Shown: one piece after another, positions 1 through 21,300 of the stretch | How positions within the stretch are numbered: position 1 is the first letter of the stretch | Layout: the number at the start of each line of letters is the position of its first letter | The notes under the pieces: model-generated | Told to the model about the DNA's origin: nothing | Seen by the model: the letters and a program-made list of their open reading frames with translations, nothing else | The model's database searches: none | Made by a program: the position numbers and the translations under genes | Assembly: GCF_019649055.1 (NCBI RefSeq) | Contig: NW_026570236.1 | Span: 620,001 to 684,000, forward strand | Reading direction: 5' to 3' | DNA: 64,000 nt | DNA from: Paramacrobiotus metropolitanus | Lineage: Eukaryota; Tardigrada; Eutardigrada; Parachela; Macrobiotidae

Positions 1-421
1 TCATCGACGCGATGTGTGTTATAATTCAACTTCCCTGTGTGTGTTGAGCGTCGCAAGTCAGCTTGTGCAAGTGCGCTGGCCGATGGTAATATGCATTAAG
101 CCATTTATGTGATATGTCGACAGAGTGAAGCAGCATCTCATCTGTCTCTCTGTCTGCTCTCTGTCTCCGGCCAGCAACGTTGGCGCGGCTGTTATCGACC
201 TGCAAAGTGTATTGAGAGTAATTTTGTTATATCCGTCTTCTGTCTGCCTCCTCTCGCGTCGGTGCTGCTTCTTTGACCAGCGCTGCACGGTTTTGTGTGT
301 TTCGTGGAAGTTGGAGAGCATTCTGACCGGGCGGAATATTTTATTCATTTAAATTATTCGACCAGCGGGCGGAGTGTTTCTATCTGGATACCTGCCATTC
401 GAATTTATTGGCGGTGATACG
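1..421. other. upstream region of CtBP, probable 5' UTR/promoter
   Basis: This stretch lies just before the CtBP start codon. It holds a pyrimidine-rich run of CTGTCT-type repeats around 140-175 and no reading frame that resembles a known protein. An in-frame GTG at 374 precedes the ATG at 422, but no upstream ATG is in frame, so 422 is the preferred start. No TATA box or other core promoter element stands out. Confidence 0.4.
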
Positions 422-8402
<7,981 letters not shown>

Positions 8403-9533
8403 TCCCCTTCCCCGCCGCCGCCCGACGTCGACCGTGAAAAACGACACACGTCACACGTTGGACACAATCTTTCCTTTGTTTTGTTATTCTCGTCTCGCCG
8501 CTGCTGGTCCAAAATGAGGATAGAAACGGGAATGGGGGACGGGATGTCGTCGTTTATTGGGCCACTCGCACGCGCACCGTTGGATTCTATGTTTCTGCTG
8601 GAGAATAGTAATCGCGGCTCTGTTGTTATTATTCTAGCATGTTTTTTTTCTGTTTTTTTGGCACACGCACGCACTACACGCGGATCATTTGGGGGTGTAT
8701 AAAGAAAGTCTTTTTTGAGGAAATTTGTCGGTGTGTGTGTGCGCGCAGCGCTGACCGCTCTGCTGTTGGGCAGGGAGGGAATTCTTTCTTTTTTTTTGGT
8801 TGGTTTCAGTGTACGGTTCTTATTTTGGAAATTAGTATTTTCTGGAATTTCATGATTTTTGTTTTTAGCCATCTGTTAATTTTATCTTGGGCGCCCTTGA
8901 ATGTTTTCAAAGAAGATTACTTGGGAAAGAATAATTAAGAATGAAAACTCGATTGTTCGCCACGTTGTTGATTTGTACTTCCAGTCTTCAGACAGTTGCG
9001 TGATTTTAAGTAACACTCCTAACATACATTTTAACACGAAATTTTATACATCTAGTTCCGTAATGTCAAGTATTTTTGTGTGCAAAGGCGTGAGAATTGC
9101 ACAATTTGAGAATTTACTCTTCGTACTTTTTATCCAGATTTTCTAGTTTCACCAGCACACCCGCTGGGTTCACACCCGGCTGGGTTAATTCTAGCATTGA
9201 AGTACATGTACTCGTATTTATGCCGAATCACCGACCGATATTTTATTAGAACAGTATTATAGGCTGCCAACTTCGCACCGGTTAAAGTCATTATAAGGAA
9301 GCCTGTATACTGCAGAAACCGAAAAACTCTTGCGTATCCACATATTAAAGGGAAACTAAAAAAGCTGCTATGGATAAATTTTTTTGGATATGCGTACTTA
9401 TTCTGGTATTCAAAAGACACACTAGTGGTCTCAACGCAAGATCCTGCAAACCAGCAGACACAAGAAAAATTTGTTAATTAAATTCTGAACAGTGATGTCC
9501 CCGTGTTCTTGGCCTACTTGACCAGCGCCCGTT
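8403..9533. other. convergent intergenic region between CtBP and the 631-aa gene
   Basis: This 1.1-kb spacer separates the CtBP stop codon from the stop codon of the minus-strand gene. It is T-rich, as expected of 3' UTRs, with long T runs near 8640 and 8780. A short imperfect direct repeat (CCCGCTGGGTT / CCCGGCTGGGTT) sits at about 9160-9187. I see no convincing gene; the open frames here have no recognisable domain. Confidence 0.5.
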
Positions 9534-11993
9534 TCAGTTTGAAAATCCGTCTAGAAAATGTAACGCACACCGACTCAGTGCCGACACGTCCAGTTCTCTC
9601 AAATCCGCTCCATCCCACCACGATGAGGTATGATCGGGGCCAAAACTGCTGAAGCTGCCGAAGAACACACAGTACAGTGAGTGAACGACGTATTGTACTG
9701 TACACATATGTAATTTATGCACTTGTACTTTAAGATTATGTAATTTCATAATTTTCATTAAATTATATATTACTCACAGTTTACAGAAAGCCCGAACAGC
9801 GCCCCATTCAGGTGCATCCGGATAGGCCAGCGTCTCCCTCCAGTGCGCATGCATCGCCGTGACCTTTGCGTAGACCTCGGGCGTAACGGCCGGGCAGTTA
9901 TCGTTGACGGCCGTCATCAAGCGTCGGCTCTGCTCATCGGCGGTATCCGTAGAACGGAAATGCAGATACGGAATGTCCACGCCCAATTCCGAACACTGCC
10001 TACTCCCGCCAAAATTTACGTCCCGCAGCCATACGTGGGCATTTTCGAACAATTCGAGCAGTAGAACGGTGTTGTCGGCCGGATGCGAGGCGCTGTAATT
10101 AACCAGTATCAGTGCGTTACAGAGGGCCCATAAATATCCGAGCGTGTGACATCTGTAGCTGGTAAAATCGTTATTCGATTTCGGCCGGAGGCCCAGAAAT
10201 GCAATGATCGGCGCACAATAATAATCGCATCCGTCTTTGGCGATAATCGTTTGCACACGAATGTTCTTCGCTCGCAGAACGGCACGCAGCATGGAAAACC
10301 TGCCCGATAAGCAGCGTGTGTACCGATCAGAAGCCCGTCCACTCTCCAGCAACGCCACCGTTCGCGTCTCCCGGCTAATAGCGCGGTCCAACAGTGTCAC
10401 AAGTTCGTATTCGCATCGGTAGCGTTTAATGGGAAATTCGGTGTTATAGGGCTCGCGAGCGTGCAGCCGGCGGAGATCGAGGATAATGTTCTGGCTACTA
10501 GCATATTCATCTAAAAGCAGTGTCCACAGCATGCATACCCTGCTCGACAGCAACAAAATCGGTCAACACGCTCTTACGATCAGCTTACTCGTGGGAACTT
10601 TTTGAAATTTTATAACGGGCACCCGAATAGGTTCGTATGGATTTTCAGTAAGTAATTTATCAGCAAGATCGCGTAGCAAACTTACCGGCGCGTTCGAAAC
10701 TGCATGACGCGATCCAGGTTCAGCAGAATACTCGCCATGACGGGTTGCGGAAGATCACTGATTCGCACTTCACCATTATCTGCACAATAATCACTGGTTA
10801 ATTAATTAAAGCACTATCAACATGGACGCCTTGGCCAATGAACAGCAATAAGAAAGAAAAAATTAGAAATGTTCCAAAATTTATATTTACAGAAGTTTTT
10901 TGAATAATTTTTAAAATTGCTGCTTAAAATTAGTAACGTAATAGCATTTCATTTTTAATGAAAAATTTGTAATCAGTTCGATTCAATCTTATGTCGAACA
11001 GACGCGAATTAAGTGTGTTTAACTAATCGCAACTATTACCAGTAAATAATAACAGCATTATTGATCGGTGCGCTTACCATACTGTATTGCTCCATTGATG
11101 CAGGCTTCTTTCATCAAGTTACCGGCTTCTCGCGCTTCTTGCTCATGCAGGTAATTCTGGCAAGCTTCTTTCAGTGCGTCTTCGTTCCAGAACATGCTGC
11201 GCCCCGCTGCGTCACCGTGCACTTCAGCGCACAGGAACATGACCGTGTCCATCCCCGCTCGCACAAATACACGACAGCCGACATTGAAACTGTATGGAGC
11301 AGTTTTCGTATGGTCCTTTTCGGCGCAGAAAACCACACAGGTGTCGGGGCTGTCGACGCCGTACTGCCGCATATGAAATTGGCAGCTGGCATCACACGGA
11401 TCGCCACTGACCAACGTCAAGCGGCATGAATGCGACAGGAACTTGGGCATAAAGTCCACACCACGCAGGCGATGCGCTGCCTCAAACCGGATAACGTGTT
11501 TCCGGTATGTGATTCCGCAATTTCCGCAACGACGTGTGAAGAAGCTCTCTGTTTCTTCTGCCGGCAGTTTGGCGACGAACTGTGAGGCGTGCACAATACA
11601 GCGGGCAGCCTCCTCGGGTGGCTGCTGATTATACGGCCGCACTGAGTAGAACATGCGGCCAACGGACTCAACATTGTGGGCCCGTCGGAAGACCAGCGGT
11701 CCATCATCGCCGTCCCGCAGCGCCACCTGCACCGAAGCACTACCGCCGACACTGCCGTTTGTACGCTTTGGATGGTAGAAACGATGTGGCCAGATACGAC
11801 TGGAATGTATCCACTTCGCGGCGACGGTGTGAGCATCGAAGTCAATGAAGAAGTAATCGTCGTCAATATCCTGAACATATCCCAGCCACCACTCGGCGTT
11901 GTCGCGCTGCACGAGCACCGTGTTCCCGTAGTTGATCTGCCGTGCAGCGTTAGGGGAGCGCAGATCGCGGAAGTAGCGTGGAGTTGCGTTCAT
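9534..11993 (-). CDS. unrecognised 631-aa protein
   Basis: Minus-strand exons: 11993-11078, 10779-10686, 10542-9778 and 9654-9534. Phases agree and total 632 codons including the stop. The ATG at 11993 is preferred; the open frame extends upstream only to a GTG. I cannot name the family. The N-terminal 60 residues carry an aromatic, acidic stretch (EWWLGYVQDIDDDYFFIDFD) that looks like a small tudor/agenet-type barrel; this is inference only. A cysteine pair follows (RRCGNCG, about residue 158), then many scattered Cys, Arg and His residues. The C-terminal half (exon 3) is predicted mostly helical, with no signal peptide or transmembrane segment. Exon 3 could read on to a TGA at 9776-9774, but the GTGAGT donor and the in-phase last exon (adding 39 residues after the junction codon) fit better. 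The gene is real by exon structure and coding bias; its function is unknown. Confidence 0.8.
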
Positions 11994-13081
11994 GGCGGCA
12001 AAGGAAATGAATAGGAAAGGCACTAACAGTTGTCAGTCTAAAACAATAACTTCAGAGTGACGGGAGCAAAGAACTGTCGATCAGCTGTAGTGAGAGGGAT
12101 GCTTGCTCGGTAAAACACTGGGAGACTGTACGGAAGCTGGCTAACGCACAGGATCGGGATGGATTGCACAAAATCAATGACCGTAGACAGAAGAACAGCG
12201 AGAGTTTTGCACTTCTGAATCGCATCGCATTATACGCGATTTAATCAGTACGAGTACTACATAATTCTGGTGGAGGTGATTTGTACGGTACCTTCTACAG
12301 TTGTTCGTAGTTCGTACCACGTACGACCGGGTACAGTCCAGCAGTGCATTGACGGCTGCGCAGGCGCACCTCTCCAGGTGAAAAAATTACTAGGTAGTAG
12401 GTAAGTACACATGCTGGCACAGCTGATCTGACCATGAGCAAGATGGACAAACCTAATAACTTCGATCAAATATTATTACTAATTTCATATAATTATTTAA
12501 TTATTAGTTTATTATGGTCATTTGAAAAGAGTTCACAACTCTGCAGGAGTCTGAGCATGTTTAGTCCTAAGAACCTCAGTGACTGGAGAATTTTTCAATT
12601 AATTTACATTTTTACTGCTTTTTTGGCTCCAAATACCCTCGGCAGTTGCTTCAGCGCGCTACGCACCCTACGCTTTGGAAAGCCGTCGCTGCGGAGGGCG
12701 ATCATGCAGTGCTGATAAGCTCACTTCACCAGCTTAGGAAGTGCTCATACATATTCGTGAAATTTGCAATTTTTTATTTCGCATCTTTATCCTGATTGTT
12801 CTATATGTAAATTCCTTCTTACGCATTCTTATTCCTCTTCGGATTGTACTATGTATTCGGGAATGTCGAGTGCATTTGGTATGTATGTCATTGTATGATG
12901 CTGCACGAATGACTTCGTCATGTGTACTTGTATCCAGTACGAATCTCGTTACCATCCTAATCTGTGCAGTTTGAGTGTTTCTGCGCGTACTGCATACGAT
13001 GGTTTGTCTGATTCATGGAGCAGAAAACAGGATGCAGTTAATCCATGATGTGGGATTGTAGGGCGGGTGTTTGTGCGGCGG
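11994..13081. other. divergent intergenic/promoter region
   Basis: This 1.1-kb region lies between the starts of the minus-strand 631-aa gene and the plus-strand 116-aa gene, so it should hold both promoters. It contains a perfect palindrome-like GTACGAGTAC at 12248-12257, one of a family of such motifs in this window. No other gene is supported; open frames near 12434 and 12734 have no recognisable features. Confidence 0.45.
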
Positions 13082-14419
13082 ATGGCGTCGCATGGAGGTG
13101 GTAGTGGTCCCTTGTATGGAGTGGCGGCGTACAGGAAAGCCACACTGAACGACTTCCCAATTCCCAAAGGTTCCTGGCAGGAGGCCCAGAATAAACGCAA
13201 TGCCAAGGGCAATCTGATGATGGCATTCGGGACAGGGCTTTTCGTCGCGACGTGCATATATGTGAGTTATGGTCTTTGTACAGTGTGGTCCTTTTAAGAA
13301 CTTTATAGCAAGTAAAGAACGACGATGTGATCAGTTACTGCGCCAAGTAGATTCTTGGCTTATCTTGCCAGACTGGCATAGTTAGGCAATTCTGTTAATT
13401 TAAAGTGAAACTGGAGAGTGATCAGAATCGCTTCTCAAAATTTAGTTTTCCCTGTATGAAATTTTTGTTTGGGATGTTAAACGTTCTCCTAAGTGCGAGC
13501 TTTTATGGCATTGGCGTCGCTGCGACTTGTGGAACGTGAACCGAAATGCTTTCATTTGTACACTGGGTAGACTTAATTCTTGCATTTAAAAGCTTTGACA
13601 CTGCTGAAACCTTTGTTTTCGCGTTTTCCTGGTTAGGACGTTATGGCTGACTTTAATATTATCTAAGAATTGTTTTTAGTTTTACTCATTTGATGTATTG
13701 AATGTGTTACAGCACCGTTCGACCAGCTGCTTGTTACTTAACACTTTAACAAAATTAATTAAGAGTTAAGATATACAAATTAAGAAATTAGTGTAGTTCG
13801 TTTTGCTGGAATACTACTATGTATTAGTGTAATATGCATTACCTGGTAAACGATGACGTTTAATTTCTGTATGGTTAAGTGAACTGATGGTTGATATTTT
13901 TATTTGAATCTTGAACTTTATTTTGGTGGATTGTAAAGTACTTACTTTTTCTCTTGCACTCCATTCTAGAAGTGGTACATTTTGTTGTTCGGGACTTCAG
14001 GAATATGTTGTGTAAATGTTTTTTTTGGTGAATTTGCGATATTTGTAATTTATTTTGTCCTATTCTCTTACAAAATATTTTTTTGCGGTAGCGGTTAGTG
14101 TAGAAGTTGTAGGCCATAAAAGAGAAATATTTTAGATCTCCAACGTTGATACTTAACTGAGGCACTAATATTAATGTGAATTGAGTGAACTTCTCGCCAA
14201 AGTATTCGGTTAATCAATGGCATAAAAGGCTCTTGTGCTGTTATATAGATTTGGAAAGTGGACCCCTTTCAGTTCGAGAAGGTCCTCGGTCCCTACAAAT
14301 ACATGAAGAATCCCCCGGCCTTTGAGAGCCCCGTTCTGGAGCCCAACATCCTCCTGGAGCACATTGACCGGGTATCCGTTGTGGGTCCAGTGGAGGGCGA
14401 GAAAAAGAAGAAGAAATAA
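13082..14419 (+). CDS. small single-pass membrane protein, possibly a mitochondrial respiratory-chain accessory subunit
   Basis: Two exons, 13082-13261 and 14249-14419, joined in phase 0, give 116 aa. The first exon ends in a hydrophobic segment (about residues 46-60, MMAFGTGLFVATCIY) preceded by a basic stretch (QNKRNAKGN). The second begins with an aromatic-basic junction and ends in a Glu/Lys tail with five Lys. The segment PIPKGSWQEAQ followed by an Asn and one TM helix recalls the short inner-membrane proteins of the deltamethrin-resistance (prag01)/COX7-like group. That is a loose resemblance, not an assignment. The codon choice is GC-rich, as in neighbouring exons. The ATG at 13082 follows an upstream in-frame GTG at 13067. 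A small inner-membrane subunit of complex I or IV is the most likely class. Confidence 0.7.
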
Positions 14420-15338
14420 AAACGTGGCTTTCACAAAATACTGCATCGCTTGGCGCCGTTGTAAATCCATCACTGATCCCATTGTACCGTATCAGACCAG
14501 ACTGTTTGTGCATTATTGAGCATCTTTTACTTCTGATGTGGTTACTTCAGGGATAGTACGCTTTGTATATTAGTGTCAGGTCACGAGTGATTCTGGTGTT
14601 GTCTGTGCTGTGCCGATCGTTGTTTTATCATTGCTAACATTAATAAAGTGGCACCGAGTGATTGGATGGCCGCGTGTTCCGGGAACATGTTATGGTCTTT
14701 TACTTTGTTAGAAAGGAAACATACTGCTTGGCCCGATCGACCAGTGTTCTTATGAGCAACACAGATACAAAGTCTTTAGAACAATATACTGGTATAGCCT
14801 AACTCTTTAATTAAGAGTGACACACGTCTATAATGTTCTGTATATATAGTATTTCTGCGTGCTAGCTAATCATCCTTCTAACTACGAGTAATTTATTGTT
14901 AATGGTCACAGAAATTGTGGTAATTTGTACGTGCTCACAGCACCGTCGAAACAAAACACGAAACAACTGGAATAAAAAATCTTTGCACCCGATTGAAATG
15001 CGGAACACAACAGTGGCAACACGGCAGTAAAATATTCATAACCAATCCTTGGACAACGAGATAGAAGTGGCTAGCACTGGCTACATGCTCTATTCCTGAC
15101 TCTTGTATTGTGCATCCGTTGGAGTAGCGTGATATTATTTTATTCGAAGCTTCGTTTTTATCACCGCAAGTGCTCACGAACTACCCCTTTATCATTTTTC
15201 AATGATTTCAGTCATGAGCAGTAGGCACAACAGTTGTGTTCCTACGACAATCAAACTAATAAGCACGGATTTCAGGAAGAACACAGTAGCTAGTAGCTAC
15301 AGCCGCAGCATTACACAGCAGCATTAGCATCACATCTG
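14420..15338. other. convergent intergenic region
   Basis: This 0.9-kb spacer lies between the stop of the 116-aa gene and the SUV3 stop codon. It includes an AATAAA at 14642-14647, a plausible polyadenylation signal for the 116-aa gene about 220 bp past its stop. Otherwise it is AT-rich with no supported gene. Confidence 0.45.
14642..14647 (+). promoter_or_regulatory. probable polyadenylation signal of the 116-aa gene
   Basis: A canonical AATAAA follows the stop codon at 14417-14419 by about 220 bp, on the coding strand. Confidence 0.45.
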
Positions 15339-18300
15339 TCATCTTTTAGTACTTGATCCGCGCGGCCGTCGCAGCGTGGATACAACTACCGGAGGCTCGG
15401 ACCGTTCCGCTTTGCCGGCTCTGGGCATTTGGTTAACCGCCGAGCGTAGCTTCTTCACAACATATGAATCCCTTCCACCGCTGCTCTTGGCAATATCCTC
15501 CAAATTTTCTAAACCAAAAACAAACAGATCATTGTAGTGTCGAACGATTCTTTCCACACTTTATCCCAAACAGATTATTTAGAGAAAGACAATTTTAAGC
15601 TAATTAAATTGAGTTTAATAAACAAGTAAATGTATGAATAAATTTAATTTCGAAATTTCTGTCTGGTAAATACTATACTCGTAGTAAATTTTAGCATATC
15701 AATACGTAAGCACAGAAAAATATGCAATCAAATCACAATGTACCGGAACTCTGTTGCTGAAGGATCAATTTGGTTATCTGCGACACTCCCTCATGGATAA
15801 TTTTATCCAGATCCTTCTGTGCCGCTCGCATAGGTACCGCATCGGGGAACATATCAGTGAAGCGGTAGGACAGCCATAAATACAAATCAAACACATCGAA
15901 CACGTTCTCCAGATGCTGCAGCTCGGCGATGGTTTGCGGTACTTCGAATGGCCAGCCCAACTGTGCAGTCACCCATTCAAACGTTAGCGCGTCTCCACGA
16001 CTGAATTGGCGGGCAAACTGTGAAAAAAACAAATGAAGGGATTGGAATGTGCTTTCAAATATTACAGAAAAGTCTTTCACAGTTTGCAGCACGCATATTA
16101 CTTGGGAAATTTCACAGAACTACAAAATCGTCGAAATGCATACTTCGAAGTATGTGTAATTAAATATGTACTTAGTCCGAGCTGAACCGACAATGAGCTG
16201 AGCTACGTAAATGCGCCAACGCAAAATATTAAGGCATGTAATGCGAACTGGCGTAGTACTGCGGCTGTAAACACCACTCCAGTAAAACCGGAAGCGCGTT
16301 CGATTCGCAAACGTACTACGGCAAAATTTAATAAAATCTGTTAACTTTTTTAGATTGTTGTCGCATGAACGACTTCGCAATAGCTTTTCCTTGTTGGCTA
16401 GCTTCAACGAGATAAGAACATCTGACAGCAATGGATTTTTACGAAACTTCCTGTTGATGTGTACGGTTCGACAAACGCTTACTTTGAGGAATACGCTGCA
16501 CACAAAAGGTTGTTTGCGACTGATGGGAGCGCAGCAGAACGCATAGCGAGTCTTCAGCGGCAAGGGGACGTGTTGAATAGTGTCGGCCAAGAACTTGAAG
16601 TCTTCGATATTGCACATAAAGTACAACGAATGGTCCACTTGACAAATGCTGACAAAAATATCCTGAAATTTAAATACAGCTAGTTATGGTTATGCACTTC
16701 AACAGAAAAGCTGCTATGCAAATTTTAGTACGAGGACAAACTAAACTACCTTCTAAAGAAAAATGGAAAGCCAATTTTAAAATAAGCGTCCATACTTACA
16801 ATCAGATTCGACAAGGTGGCATTCGGAAGATGGTACGCAAACAGTTCGATTTGATCAGCGGTTGGATGAAGACCAGCTGCCTGTTGGACAGTAATATAAA
16901 ATTAACAAAATAATTCCGACAATACAATAAAAACAATCCGCGCATGTTAGAAAGGAAGCTTACCTCGATAGAATCTACCGAGCGTGCTAGAATGTCTTTC
17001 AATGTTGGCAAATCTTCGCCCCGAAATGTGGTAACTTCGCCGTTCTCATACTGCGTACCGAAACGACCGGCTCGGCCGGCAATTTGCAGGGCCTGCGACG
17101 TTGTCAACAACTCGATATCTTTTTCGCCTTTTTCGTTGACGTTCGGTTTGAGCAAGGAATAAAATATCACCCGTTTGATGTTCCTATGAAACATAGCAAA
17201 CTACAATGGTGTTACTGGAAACTGTTTACGACCGACCAAAACTTATTAAATTCTGCGCAACCGTATAACAAGTATGTTTATGGCAAGTTGAGGATACGCA
17301 CTATTACGCAGTATGTGCACACTGCAGACGTTTATATCTGTACCAGATGAAGTGGTGGAGTGGCACAGGTGATGAAAAAAGGTTGGAAGACTGCAGCTAA
17401 TATCATTTATACCAAATACAGTCACCAAAAATGATTGTAATTTCCTAAAATTTTTGCTCTTATTTATTTAGTTATGGTACAAACAGTTCCCTACCTTTTG
17501 AAACAAATTTGTTTCCTAAAATTCGGTAACATTTGCAGTTTAGTGCAGATACGTGCGGAAACGACTGCTGCTGTACGAGTTGTACCCTTTAAATTATCGA
17601 AATGGCTACGCGCGAGAGTATCGCGCGCGTAGTACTTTTGACTATGCGCGAGAGTTTCTCGCGCAAAGTCAAATAACCACGCGCGCGAGTTACCGAAATT
17701 AGAAAGTTATCGATTTTGAACTGACTATTATTATATCTGAATTAACAACCAAGGTCAACATTAATGTTATACTAGTGTCCGAATAATTTCTTGCATATAT
17801 ACCAGAACTGTGTACAAGCCAGCATAATTTCGTATTACAAGCCGGCACAATTAAGCAGTTTGAGGCTTTGAGCTACCTACCGGTACTTGTGACGGTTGCA
17901 ATTTTTAATTTTGTACTGTTTACTCGTCTAAAATGGACTCGCCTTTGCTTAAAACTGAAGATCGTTTTATGTCATACAAAGCAGCTGTAAAAGTTGTCCA
18001 AGATCAAGGACAACTGATCAACCAAGTTTTTGCAAACCCTGGACGAAACGCGAGGACATCGAAAACACATCCGCACAATGCAACTTTCCCATACAGTTCC
18101 GCCCGCCCAATCTATAAAAAGGGAGGCGAATATCGCCCACACGGGAAGGACGAGCAGGTTACCCACCAGTCCATCACAACGACGCTGAGGAGTGGTTGCA
18201 ATTTGCAAACCATACGTTCACTTCGCATCATCGCGGGTACCATCAACGCGACGCGTCGGTCGACGAGAATGTTCGCGACAGTCATCACGAAAGACAGTTT

Positions 18301-21300
18301 TAACCAAGGGACGAGAATTTGCAAAGAAAAACGACAGGGGCGTCGGGAGGACGAGATTCTAACGCAGGCTAACATCGCTAAATAGTAAAACACCAAGACT
18401 ACGTCAAACATTGCAAAGTCAACGGTAATGCATAGCCTTCCGATTCCGGAAGTCGGCCGAGCGCTGGGCACTGCCGTTACTGAGTCTGCCGCGAGAGGTA
18501 TCTAAGGTCAGTGTCTGCTGTTTCTCACCACGTGTGCGTACTGTACGATTGTCTGAAGCCTGACGCTGTAAGGATATTCTGCTCGACGGGACAACAGCCA
18601 ACAAATCTTCTAAAGTTGCAACTATTTCGTATGTTCTGTTTCCCGGATTCAAACGGTCAGATCGAAACTGAGTACGTCGCAGTATACGGACAGTCGCCGG
18701 TGAGGAGCAACTGTTAAATTTATCCGTCTGCATTTGCTTATGACCTGCTGCTGCAAAACCTATCCATATAGCAAATTACTACCCCGACCGAAAATTTCGG
18801 GAATGGTTTCGCGGACTCGTTATAACGGGAGTGTTGAGGCAACCGCCAAAAACAAAGGGGCGAAATACCCGTAGTAAGACTGTGATCACCTTTCAAATCA
18901 TACGCGTTTCGGCAAAAGAAGCCAAAGCGGTGGGAAAAGCAGTGAAGCTGCCGCCTAACGAAGAGATACTGCTCTCTGAACTCAAATTATGATTTTAGAA
19001 TTATTATCTGTAATGCTGCGGCATTTGTGCCAAATTTTAGTTTATCATTGCTCGTTTATGAAAATAAAAAACAACAAAACTCTCGCGCGTAGCCGATTCT
19101 ATACAAGTTTTACTACGGGCGAGAGCTCTCGGGCGTAGTCAAACTACTACGCGCAGAAGCTCTCGCGCGTAGACAAAGGGCTACGCGCGTGAGTACTCTC
19201 GCGCGTAGACCTGACCTTAAATTATAGCAGCCTACAAGGATATTTACAACATTCGTTAACGTTACTATTGTCAATTGATTTGAAGCCATAAAAAAACCAA
19301 CTATATATTCCGAAAACGTTGATATGAAGTATCTTAACCGACAAGTATAAGTACGACCGACATGATATGAAGTATTCGTGTCACGATTGAACACATACAG
19401 ATTAAGACCCATGCCGATCGCATCTGTGGCGACGAGGACATTAGTTTCATGTTCGGGATCGTTGAAATTCTTCGCCTGTGCCAATTTCGTCCCTAAAAAC
19501 AATACGCAGAATGTATTTCTAAATAATTCCACAGGTAAGTGTATTCTGTAAATACCAGGAGGTAACCCGCCGTATATAACGGCACAGCTCATCCCTCGCT
19601 GCTCAATCTGCCTGCTGATTGAATAGATATCGTTTTTACTGAAGGCTACAACACAGTCCCCGTTTTGAATGTTATCCATAGACTCTGAAAAGATATCATC
19701 ATAAAAATTTTGCAAATCTGCCGAGCTGTTCTATGCAAAAAAGATCACCAAAAATTGTGATAATCGGCATAGTTGATGATTGCCATTTGACGCCTGCTGA
19801 AGCGTGCACTTACGTAAAGGTTTATCAAGGACTGTTAACGGTGTTAGGCGTTTATATGTTTTCACTTCCAGATCTTCGCCCGTATCTAGCAGCATCTCGC
19901 GAATTAGTTCGATAGCTGAGCCTTCTCCACAAATATGCAATTCGTCTACGCATAATCCTGGCAAAAATCAGGAACGTTGCACAGATCATTATCAGCTCAT
20001 AATAAATCATCACATCGTGGAGTTAATGGCACGAGAAACTGACAAACACAACATCCCAATATACCTAGGACAGATCTGCTCCAGGCCCAACCCCTAACAT
20101 TATCCCGAATCATTTGGATTTCATCCACGATTCCCACTTCATCTGTTAAAAAAATCGCAAGATAAATGTTACACGAACACATTTCCTTGTAACAGCTAGT
20201 CCATACATCGGTTTGTGGAGCTGGCCATCTCCACTGTACAGGCCACATGTGCGGACGGATTCCCTTCGGGATCAGCATAACGCCGTTCTTCACCGGTGAT
20301 CAAGTCGCATTTTACTCCCTGCTCAAGAAATAAGATATGGAGGCCAACACGAAAAATAGAATACTTTACTTCGGAAAAAAAGAAGAGTAATGAAAGAAGT
20401 ACTTCACACAGCAAGGGCGATACTGTTATACGAATACACTTTTAACGTAATTTTAAGTCCACCAACCTAAGCCAGTGCACTACAAACACCACAGTACCGA
20501 TAGTATTCTGGGCCAATTCTGGCTGGCTATGTGAAAATCAAGATGGTCAGTCCCGTTAAAGTCGTAGCTCATTTAACCACTATACTTCTATTAACATTTA
20601 ACTGCTCATTTAAAACAACCAAAAATTTAAGAATTCAGAAGAAAACGCAGGTGTTCACCTTTAGCACTTGTGAACACCGGAACTTTATGCATTTAGGAAA
20701 TTAAGATACTGTACATGTAACAGTACGAGTAGTACCACCAAAAAATTTTCCAAAAAAGATCGGAAATTTTGCTGCTCACTCTGCCATTTGTTTTATGGAA
20801 AACTTCGCTAGCTAGCAGTTTCAGAGGCCCACAGTAAATGCCGGATTTTGCTCTGAGAAAATGCTCCATGGCTTCATACGTCTTTCCACTATTAGTCGGT
20901 CCAGCGTGAAATATCACTTTCCTCCTCAGCAGGCGGGCTTCCGGATACCAGTTAGCCGGTGAGCGCAAATCACTGATTTTTCGCAAATCTTCCATGCATT
21001 CCAAATGGGGAAAACACTGTTTGGCATGCTTGAGAAAATAGGGAAATAGATCATCGATGTGTCCCGCACCAGAAATTAAATCGCTAAATAAAATGTGCAG
21101 TTCCGGCGGCAGGGAAGACGATTTGGCGCAGTATTTGCGGAAGCTGATGAAGGCTTGGTGGAAGAGCCTCGCTAATAAAAAAAATTTGACGATTAACAAA
21201 TTATGAAACGAAATCAGAAGACAACCCTGAAAAACTGGGAGGTGCAAGTGATATTATCGCTTTTTGACAATAATTACGGTAACATGGGCAAAATTATGAG

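Noticed and set aside
11417-12014. Several long frames on both strands over the 631-aa gene
   Set aside because: They overlap the minus-strand exon, which has consistent splice phases and better composition; the others are shadows.
17933-18385. 150-codon frame inside the palindrome-ended element as a transposase
   Set aside because: It is Arg/Thr-rich with no catalytic motif or zinc finger; it was kept only as a note within the element.
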